Shown: positions 18,890-25,649 of the stretch, one piece after another
How the letters are laid out: every line of letters starts with the position of its first letter
Numbering within the stretch: the stretch's first letter is position 1
Assembly (NCBI GenBank): GCA_946183145.1
Contig: CAMGZM010000008.1
Location: 1 to 64,000, forward strand
Length of the DNA stretch: 64,000 nt
Origin: an uncultured Fretibacterium sp.
GTDB lineage: Bacteria > Synergistota > Synergistia > Synergistales > Aminobacteriaceae
Direction: 5' to 3'
Program-made: the position numbers and the translations under genes
The notes under the pieces: model-generated
Databases searched by the model: none
Told to the model about the DNA's origin: nothing
What the model saw: the letters and a program-made list of their open reading frames with translations, nothing else

Positions 18890-18924
18890 TTCCCCTTGTC
18901 GCTTTGATGAGGGGAATTGTTTTT
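18890..18924 (+). terminator. Intrinsic terminator after gudD
   Basis: TTCCCCTT (18890-18897) pairs with the AGGGGAA ending near 18916, followed by TTGTTTTTA. Confidence 0.75.
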
Positions 18925-18991
18925 AGGCCGTAAAAGTTTTACAAGTAATGTAGCATAAAAGCAGTATAAAAATCATGAAAGAAGGTTTTTT

Positions 18992-19017
18992 AAAGTGCAG
19001 AAAAGTGCAGAAAAGTG
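18992..19017 (+). repeat. 10-bp direct repeat at the start of the Synerg-CTERM gene
   Basis: AAAGTGCAGA is present twice in tandem (18992-19001 and 19002-19011), followed by a partial third copy AAAGTG. It lies between the ATG at 18975 and the signal-peptide code. Copy number sets whether that ATG is in frame; at the present 2.6 copies it is not. Confidence 0.85.
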
Positions 19018-20409
19018 TCATTAGCAGTTAGCCTTCTGATTTTCGTCTTCAGTGTTGCGGGCTTCAATGGAACGGCTTACGGGGCATATTATGACGGAAG
19101 CAACAACGGTGACAGCTGGGAAACTGCGTACATTATAGCTTCTTCGGAAGACTTGCGGCTTATGCGCGACAGAGTGAACAGCGGGGAAGATCCCGGCGGA
19201 AAATATTACAGGCTCAACGCGGATATTGATGTAACAGCCGAAACAGATTGGGAAGGAATAGGAGACGGCAACACATTCACAGGACATTTTGACGGCCAGA
19301 ATCACACCATCAGGCTCAACAGCCAGACAAACAGCGTATATGCGGGGCTGTTCAATTTTGTAGAAACCGCAGAGGGAGAAATCGCTATCAGGAATCTCAA
19401 TGTCTCAGGAACATTCAACGGGAACTGTGTCGGAACAATCGTACACTATCTTATGTCCGGGATAATGGAGAACTGCACTTTTGCCGGAACGATCACCTGT
19501 GATAATGAGAGCAGCATATTCGGAGCAGGCGGACTTATCGCTCATCTTGAGGGCGGAACAGTGAGAAACTGCACAGTCAACGCTGATATTTCCGGGGCTT
19601 CATATGCCGGAGGAATCGCGGGCGAAATGACAGCGGGCTACATTCAGAACTGCACGGCTAATGTGAACCTTCTGAACGGCGACGCAAGAGGCGGCATAGT
19701 CGGAACGGCCAGCAATTCAGAACTCGAATCACAGCTTTCAGGCAATACATGGCCGTCTTCATCTTACCCGCAAATAGGAACAGCAGGAGGCAGCTATACC
19801 CCTTCACCCGTAACATCACAGGAGCTTAACCAGGCAGCAGTCTCCACGGTAGTGTTAAGCGATGAAGTAATTTCCCGGCTTGCTGAGAATATCGGAGTTG
19901 CACCGGGCGCAATAAATCTCCTGACGAGCGCGGATTTTGACCCTTCAGACCCCCCGGAGCCTACAGAGGCAATGATACAGGAAGCAGCGAACCAGAACGG
20001 CACCTTTATGGCAAAAATGAACACAATCAGAGTCAGCAAAGACGGCTGGTATGTCTGCATGGTGACTGTGTCAGATGATCTTGTAGGGCTGCCGGTTGAA
20101 AATCTGAAAGTTTTAACTGCTGATGAGTCAGATTTTGCCGGGGCGTTAAGGGCTTCATTCGGTGTAATGGGATTGGTCAACGGCGTAACAGGAGGGTTTG
20201 AGATAAGCAACTTGCTCGGCGTGAAACTTGATACTGTGCCGAAACAATTTCTCGCTACAATGATGCTTACGGCCGGAAAGAGCCTCACAACATATCTCGT
20301 AAAGATAATATTCATGCTTCTTGCAGGGTGCAATTCGGGAATGGGAATCGGAGTCGCCTTCATTGCCGCCGGATTGATCTCAGTAAAATTCTTCAGGAAA
20401 AAACGCTAG
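19015..20409 (+). CDS. Secreted repeat protein with Synerg-CTERM sorting tail
   Basis: An exported, probably surface-anchored protein of 464 residues from the GTG at 19015. It begins with a hydrophobic signal core (LAVSLLIFVFSVAGF) and cleavage site near AYGA. Residues 30-240 are repeats of a GLUG/beta-helix type (AGLFNFV, GGLIAHLEGGTVRNCT, AGGIAGEMTAGYIQNCT, GGIVGTASNSE). A beta-rich region follows. The C-terminus ends in AGCNSG, a hydrophobic helix and FFRKKR, the Synerg-CTERM pattern. The GTG has no good ribosome site and the n-region lacks charge; the upstream ATG at 18975 would supply MKEGFLKCRKV but is out of frame because of the 10-bp repeat. The true start is therefore unsure, while the body of the gene is intact. 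Confidence 0.82.
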   Translation: MSLAVSLLIFVFSVAGFNGTAYGAYYDGSNNGDSWETAYIIASSEDLRLMRDRVNSGEDPGGKYYRLNADIDVTAETDWEGIGDGNTFTGHFDGQNHTIRLNSQTNSVYAGLFNFVETAEGEIAIRNLNVSGTFNGNCVGTIVHYLMSGIMENCTFAGTITCDNESSIFGAGGLIAHLEGGTVRNCTVNADISGASYAGGIAGEMTAGYIQNCTANVNLLNGDARGGIVGTASNSELESQLSGNTWPSSSYPQIGTAGGSYTPSPVTSQELNQAAVSTVVLSDEVISRLAENIGVAPGAINLLTSADFDPSDPPEPTEAMIQEAANQNGTFMAKMNTIRVSKDGWYVCMVTVSDDLVGLPVENLKVLTADESDFAGALRASFGVMGLVNGVTGGFEISNLLGVKLDTVPKQFLATMMLTAGKSLTTYLVKIIFMLLAGCNSGMGIGVAFIAAGLISVKFFRKKR

Positions 20410-20467
20410 AGTCTTCAGTTCTGAGTCGAAATATTTTTGACAGCATCAGCATATCAAGATTAACATT

Positions 20468-20500
20468 CCGCTTGTCTTTGAGTCAGGCGGGATTTTTTTT
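20468..20500 (+). terminator. Intrinsic terminator after Synerg-CTERM gene
   Basis: CCGCTTG (20468-20474) pairs with CAGGCGG (20484-20490, one G-T pair), followed by a run of eight T. Confidence 0.85.
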
Positions 20501-20547
20501 ACCGCGCAAAAGAAACGAAATCAACATCACGTAAAGGAGAATTAATC

Positions 20548-21858
20548 ATGAAAATCGTAAACGGCGGAACAGTCTCGAAACTTTTAGCCGGAGTCAAAAT
20601 CCCGAAAATGTTTCACGCAAAACAGATTTTCCCCCGCGAGTCTATTAACCCTTCAGACATTCCCGCAAAAATATTCGCAGAGTTATCACACGAGCCGTTC
20701 ATCAGCAAAATCAAGCCCGGCATGAACATCGCAATCACAGCAGGAAGCCGCGGAGTCGCAAACGTCGCAATAATCACAAAAGCCATCGCCGATTTCGTGA
20801 AGTCCCGTAACGCAGTCCCCTTCATCGTTCCTTCAATGGGCAGCCACGGAGGCGCAACCGCTCAAGGTCAGCTTGAAGTCCTTGAAGGCTACGGAATTAC
20901 GCCCGCTTCTATGGGCTGTGAGATCCGCTCAAGCATGGACGTTGTGAATCTCGGACTCTCTGACACCGGGCAGAATGTTTACGTTGACCGCAACGCTTAC
21001 GAGTCAGACGGGATTATTGTGTCATGCAGATTGAAGCCTCATAACGCTTTCAGGGGGAAATATGAGTCCGGCCCGTGCAAAATGCTCGCTGTAGGTCTCG
21101 GAAAACAGAAAGGAGCCGAGCAGGTTCACGGCGCGGGAATGGGTCATATCGCCGAAAATATACCGTCAATCGCAAGAGTCATAATCGACAAAGCACCCGT
21201 ACTTTTCGCCCTGCCATGTATCGAGAATGCTTACGATGAAACTTGCAGGCTTGAAGCAATAGACGCAAAAGACATTATGACACGTGAGCCGGAATTACTG
21301 CGCTTTGCGTTCTCACAGATGCCGAAAATTATTGCGGGTGAATGTGATGTTCTTATCGTTGACGAGACCGGGAAAAATTACAGCGGAACGGGAGTAGATC
21401 CGAATATCACAGGCACATTTTCAACCGAATATGCTACAGGAGGCGTGAAAGTTCAGCGTACATGCTTTTTGCGATTGAGCGATGAGAGTCACGGAAATGC
21501 TTTAGGCGTGGGACTTGCCAGCGTAATCACAAAAAGATTCTATGACGCTATTGACCCTGAAATGATGTACCCTAACTGCATAACGTCAACCGTTTTAGCC
21601 AGCGCGCGAATCCCCTGCGTAGTATCAACCGACAAAGAAGCCGTGCAGATGTGCATACGTACATGTACAGGCATCGACAAAAATCACGTGCGAATAATCC
21701 GAATCCCTAACAGCCTTCACATTGGGCATATCATGATGAGCGAGTCATATTATGATTCAGTCATGGCCGGAAAATTCGGGGGATTAACCGCAGAGAGTCA
21801 GCCGGAAGAATTAATGTTTGATGATAATGGGAGTCTTGTTACGCCGATTATAGGGTAA
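20548..21858 (+). CDS. LarA-like protein (lactate racemase N-terminal domain, DUF2088)
   Basis: A 436-residue cytoplasmic protein related to nickel-pincer lactate racemase. LarA-type features include a GSHGGATAQGQ loop in the place of the first conserved His motif, and LKPHNAFRGKYESGPCKML, where the His and the Lys correspond to the LarA residues that bind the substrate and the pincer cofactor. The C-terminal part (HIGHIMMSESYY) is less familiar. GGAGA lies before ATG 20548. Its place just before garD suggests epimerisation or racemisation of a hydroxy-acid or hexarate intermediate, but this is inference. No larB/larC/larE cofactor genes are in the window. Confidence 0.78.
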   Translation: MKIVNGGTVSKLLAGVKIPKMFHAKQIFPRESINPSDIPAKIFAELSHEPFISKIKPGMNIAITAGSRGVANVAIITKAIADFVKSRNAVPFIVPSMGSHGGATAQGQLEVLEGYGITPASMGCEIRSSMDVVNLGLSDTGQNVYVDRNAYESDGIIVSCRLKPHNAFRGKYESGPCKMLAVGLGKQKGAEQVHGAGMGHIAENIPSIARVIIDKAPVLFALPCIENAYDETCRLEAIDAKDIMTREPELLRFAFSQMPKIIAGECDVLIVDETGKNYSGTGVDPNITGTFSTEYATGGVKVQRTCFLRLSDESHGNALGVGLASVITKRFYDAIDPEMMYPNCITSTVLASARIPCVVSTDKEAVQMCIRTCTGIDKNHVRIIRIPNSLHIGHIMMSESYYDSVMAGKFGGLTAESQPEELMFDDNGSLVTPIIG

Positions 21859-21900
21859 AATATTCGCATTCCACAAAAAATTTCAGAGGAGGGAAAAACT

Positions 21901-23412
21901 TTGCGCGATTACGTGAAATTGACAGAGCGCGACAATGTAGCAGTAGTTACGCACGACACGGAAAAAGGCACTGAGATAATGCCCGGGCTTGTGCTTCTTG
22001 ACGACATACCGCAGGCGCATAAATTCGCGTTGTCCGACATTCCCAAAGACGGCGAAATCATACGTTACGGAGTCGTTCTCGGCTATGCTCTTGACCCGAT
22101 AAAGCGGGGAGCGTGGATTAACGAGCATATGTTACGATTGCCCGTCTCGCCTTCTGTCGACAATATGACATGGGGGAAGAATATTGTTACGGATCTTCCC
22201 GTTGCGCCGCGAAAAACTTTCATGGGCTACAGGAATCCCGATGGATTTTACGCGGGGACTCGGAACATTCTCGGCATTCAGACAACAGTTCAGTGTGTTC
22301 AGGGAGTGCTTGACGTTGCTGTGAACAGAATCAAGAATGAGATTTTGCCCAAGTACCCGAATGTTGATGACGTTGTAGCGGTGAATCATGCTTACGGCTG
22401 CGGTGTTGCGATTAATGCACCGTTCGCGAAATTCCCGATAAGAGCATTACGGAACATTGCGAGGCATCCGAATTTCGGCGGTGAATTAATGGTTGTGTCA
22501 TTAGGCTGCGAGAAACTGACGGTTGATATGCTTGTTGACGCTGAGAACAACACGCCCGAAAATGTGATAGTGCTTCAGGACTGCAAGGGCTATAACGGGA
22601 TGATTAACGCGATAATGAGCATGGCCGAGAAAAAATTACAGGCACTCGACAAGAGACGGCGCGAGGAATTGCCGCTAAGTGATTTGCTTGTGGGAATGCA
22701 GTGCGGGGGAAGCGATGCATTTTCGGGAGTCAGTGCGAATCCTTCTGCGGGTTATGCGGCTGATATGCTTGTTCAGGCAGGGGCAACGGTGATGTTCAGC
22801 GAGGTAACAGAAGTAAGAGACGGCGTTCACTTCATCGCTGAAAGGTGCGTAAGTGAGGAAGTCAAGAACAAACTTGCGGACGAAATGCGGTGGTACGACT
22901 CATATCTTGACGCGGGGAATGTCGACAGGAGCGCGAACCCCACGCCCGGAAACAAGAAGGGCGGACTGAGCAACATAGTAGAGAAAGCAATGGGATCAAT
23001 CGCGAAATCAGGAACGAGTCCGATTGTTGAAGTTCTTTCACCTGCCGAACGTCCCACAAAGCACGGAATGATTTACGCGGCGACTCCTGCGAGTGATATG
23101 GTTTGCGGACCCTGCCAGCTTGCCAGCGGAATCGGATTGCAGGTATTCATGACGGGGCGCGGGACTCCTTACGGTTTGGCGGCTGCACCTGTGATAAAAG
23201 TCTGCTCACGCAATGAGATGAAAGAGCAATGGCCGGATGTTATCGACATAAGCGCGGGTGCTGTTGTTACTGGTGAGAAAACTATTGCTGAGGTTGGTAC
23301 GGAGCTGTTCAACTTTATCGTTGACGTTGCCAGCGGTGAAAAGAAACCGTATACAGAACAGTACGGGCTTCATAACTTCCTGTGCATATTCAACCCTGCC
23401 CCGATTACGTAA
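21901..23412 (+). CDS. garD: UxaA-family dehydratase, probable galactarate dehydratase
   Basis: A 503-residue protein covering both UxaA-type domains: an N-terminal SAF-like domain (DNVAVVTHDTEKGTEI to about residue 90) and the large C-terminal hydrolase domain (GYRNPDGFYAGTRNILGI, AVNHAYGCGVAI, SLGCEKLT, LVGMQCGGSDAFSGVSANP, TPASDMVCGPCQLASGIG). GarD is about this length and makes the same 5-keto-4-deoxyglucarate as GudD; altronate dehydratase is the main alternative. The start is TTG 21901 after GAGGAGGG. It probably forms one transcript with the LarA-like gene 42 bases upstream. Confidence 0.85.
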   Translation: MRDYVKLTERDNVAVVTHDTEKGTEIMPGLVLLDDIPQAHKFALSDIPKDGEIIRYGVVLGYALDPIKRGAWINEHMLRLPVSPSVDNMTWGKNIVTDLPVAPRKTFMGYRNPDGFYAGTRNILGIQTTVQCVQGVLDVAVNRIKNEILPKYPNVDDVVAVNHAYGCGVAINAPFAKFPIRALRNIARHPNFGGELMVVSLGCEKLTVDMLVDAENNTPENVIVLQDCKGYNGMINAIMSMAEKKLQALDKRRREELPLSDLLVGMQCGGSDAFSGVSANPSAGYAADMLVQAGATVMFSEVTEVRDGVHFIAERCVSEEVKNKLADEMRWYDSYLDAGNVDRSANPTPGNKKGGLSNIVEKAMGSIAKSGTSPIVEVLSPAERPTKHGMIYAATPASDMVCGPCQLASGIGLQVFMTGRGTPYGLAAAPVIKVCSRNEMKEQWPDVIDISAGAVVTGEKTIAEVGTELFNFIVDVASGEKKPYTEQYGLHNFLCIFNPAPIT

Positions 23413-23427
23413 GCTATAATGATTTAT

Positions 23428-23458
23428 CCCCCTTGCTCTATTGTGAGGGGGCAGTTTC
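23428..23458 (+). terminator. Intrinsic terminator after garD
   Basis: CCCCCT (23428-23433) pairs with AGGGGG (23446-23451). The tail is a weak AGTTTCAT. Confidence 0.65.
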
Positions 23459-23481
23459 ATATCATAAGGAGATGACAGAAT

Positions 23482-25185
23482 TTGACAGAGTTGAACAGGA
23501 AATGCGGAGGCTTTATATCTGAAATAGTATTCAATAACTCTGAAAGCCTCAATATCAATGAAAATGACATCGTAATATTTGTGGGGCCTAATAACGCAGG
23601 AAAAAGCCAAGCTCTTAAGGATATACATCGTTTATGTTCCCAAAAAGAAAAGGGGACAGTGATCTCTGCTATTACGATAAACTGTACAGCCTCAAAGCAT
23701 GAAATGGAAAAATTTTTAGCGTCAATTTCTGCAGTTTCAAAAAGCGGTTCACTCACAGAGTATCAAGGCTTCGGTTACCATTTTAATAGTTACGCTGTAA
23801 TGCCGTCAGGTGTTTTTGAGAACTGGGGAGTTCTGACAGATATATTTGTGTCATATTTAGGGACACAAGAGAGGTTATCTATATGCAATCCGCCTCAAAG
23901 TAAAAACAGAGATGCTCCCGCACGTCATCCCATACACATGGTCGCTGACAAGTCCGAGTACAGGGAAAAAATCAGCAGTTATTTCATGAAGGCTTTCGGC
24001 AAAAAACTTATTCCTGATATTTGTTTTGGTGCGAGCGTTCCTATGCGTATGTACGATGATGCATTAAAGACGGATTATTCTGATAAAGACAAAGATGAAT
24101 ATTCCCATGTTGAAAAAATAATCAAAGAGATGGACAAATTTCCCCAAATAGATGAACAAGGAGACGGCATAAGGAGTTTTACAGGTATACTTCTGAACAT
24201 GATTATAGATTACCGTAAAACTTTTTTGATTGATGAACCAGAGTCTTTTCTTCACCCGCCGCAGGCAAAAATTATAGGACACACTATAGGTGAAATGCTT
24301 TCAAATGATCAGCAGGCTTTTATCTCGACGCACAGCCCCGAAATTCTTGAAGGTCTGCTTGAAGTATGCCCTGAACGTATAAAAATAGTCCGAATCACAA
24401 GGGAAGGTAATATCAATCATTTTTCTGTGCTGAATAATGACGAGTTCAATAACATCTGGAAAGATTCATTGCTTAGGCACTCAAATATAATGTCAGGAAT
24501 TTTTCATAAGAATGTTGTGTTATGCGAGAGCGATTCGGACTGCAGATTATATTCTGTGATTTATTCTTGCATGAAAGAAGAACAAGGAGAATATCCTGAA
24601 GCACTGTTTATTCATTGCGGCGGGAAACAAAGAATGAAAAGGGTAGTATCAGCATTAAGATCCTTAAGCATTCCGCTGTGGGTAATACCTGACATAGATA
24701 TTCTAGACAAAACTGATACGTTGAAAGAACTTTTTATCAGCGCAGGCGGGAATTGGGATATTCTGTCTCAAAAGGTGAGCAGCTTTCAGGCATTCATGAG
24801 GACAGAAAAAAGTTTCATTAACAGAAAGAAATTTACCGATGATGTGCTGAGTACATTAAACTCTTCGCAGGATAAAAATCTCAGTGCAAAAGAAATTGAG
24901 GAGATAAAGTCAATGCTTAAGACTGAAACAAAATGGTCTCAGCTAAAAAGAGGCGGCGAAGCTAATATACCTCCTGGAGAACCCTTCAATACATATGACG
25001 CTATTGAAAAGGAACTAAAGAAGCTGAGGATCTTTATTGTACCTGTCGGAGAGCTTGAAGGTTTCATAAAAACTGTAAGCGGACACGGGCCTGATTGGGT
25101 CAATAATGTTTTAGAGCAATATCCAGACTTCTCTGATCATGTTTACGATGCATTGAGAAATTTTATAACGTCATGGAGTTTGTAA
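23482..25185 (+). CDS. OLD-like AAA/ABC ATPase with TOPRIM domain
   Basis: A 567-residue protein with an ABC-type ATPase followed by a TOPRIM nuclease-like domain, the architecture of OLD-family endonucleases and some defence proteins. Walker A GPNNAGKS is at residues 35-42, Walker B FLIDEPESFLH near 248-258, and the switch His STHSPE near 282. The TOPRIM part has the acidic VVLCESDSD (about 344-352), a conserved-looking HCGGKQRM, and the DID triad in WVIPDIDIL (about 400-408). The start is TTG 23482, 10 bases after AAGGAG. It stands alone between garD and the ruvX operon, with a hairpin on each side and a more AT-rich codon use, so it looks acquired. No GajB-like helicase or other partner is adjacent. 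Anti-phage function is plausible but unproven. Confidence 0.82.
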   Translation: MTELNRKCGGFISEIVFNNSESLNINENDIVIFVGPNNAGKSQALKDIHRLCSQKEKGTVISAITINCTASKHEMEKFLASISAVSKSGSLTEYQGFGYHFNSYAVMPSGVFENWGVLTDIFVSYLGTQERLSICNPPQSKNRDAPARHPIHMVADKSEYREKISSYFMKAFGKKLIPDICFGASVPMRMYDDALKTDYSDKDKDEYSHVEKIIKEMDKFPQIDEQGDGIRSFTGILLNMIIDYRKTFLIDEPESFLHPPQAKIIGHTIGEMLSNDQQAFISTHSPEILEGLLEVCPERIKIVRITREGNINHFSVLNNDEFNNIWKDSLLRHSNIMSGIFHKNVVLCESDSDCRLYSVIYSCMKEEQGEYPEALFIHCGGKQRMKRVVSALRSLSIPLWVIPDIDILDKTDTLKELFISAGGNWDILSQKVSSFQAFMRTEKSFINRKKFTDDVLSTLNSSQDKNLSAKEIEEIKSMLKTETKWSQLKRGGEANIPPGEPFNTYDAIEKELKKLRIFIVPVGELEGFIKTVSGHGPDWVNNVLEQYPDFSDHVYDALRNFITSWSL

Positions 25186-25194
25186 ACTGATAAA

Positions 25195-25227
25195 TAATCC
25201 CCTCTCTTTACACAAGAAAGGGGATTG
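25195..25227. terminator. Bidirectional terminator between the OLD-like gene and ruvX
   Basis: AATCCCCT pairs with AGGGGATT (ending about 25226), with A/T-rich flanks on both sides. It lies between convergent genes. Confidence 0.7.
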
Positions 25228-25232
25228 TCTGT

Positions 25233-25649
25233 TTACTGCCTGTGAGACTCTAGCCAGTCTTCAAGAATTATCACAGCCGCTACTTTGTCGACATTCTTTT
25301 TTCGCTTTCTGCGTGAAATATCTGCCTCAATCATGGCCCGCTGTGCTATCACCGTCGTGAATCTCTCATCCTGAAACACGAACTCGCGACCGGGATATTC
25401 ATTCCTCAATGCCTCAATGATTCCTGAGATTCTCATTGCTGCCTCGCTTTTTTTCCCGTCAGTTCTCAGAGGCAGGCCGGCCACAATGATTTTCGGGTCA
25501 TACTTCTTTATTGCATCGTCAAAATTTTTTCGCCATTCGTCATTTTCAGCGTTCCAGACTCCGAGGCCCTGAGCGGTTATTCCGAGTGAGTCAGAAATTG
25601 CAGCTCCGATTCTCACTGTCCCAATATCAAGCGCAAGTACACGGCTCAT
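25233..25649 (-). CDS. ruvX: RuvX/YqgF family pre-16S rRNA nuclease or Holliday-junction resolvase
   Basis: A 138-residue RNase H-fold protein. LALDIGTVRIGAAISD carries the first catalytic Asp, AGLPLRTDGK is the family loop, and QDERFTTVIA and VDKVAAVIILEDWLE supply the remaining acidic residues. In E. coli YqgF processes the 5' end of 16S rRNA. It overlaps the end of alaS by 4 bases and is the last gene of the dnaJ-acpS-SPFH-alaS-ruvX operon; alaS-ruvX neighbourhoods are common. Confidence 0.95.
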   Translation of the reverse strand: MSRVLALDIGTVRIGAAISDSLGITAQGLGVWNAENDEWRKNFDDAIKKYDPKIIVAGLPLRTDGKKSEAAMRISGIIEALRNEYPGREFVFQDERFTTVIAQRAMIEADISRRKRKKNVDKVAAVIILEDWLESHRQ

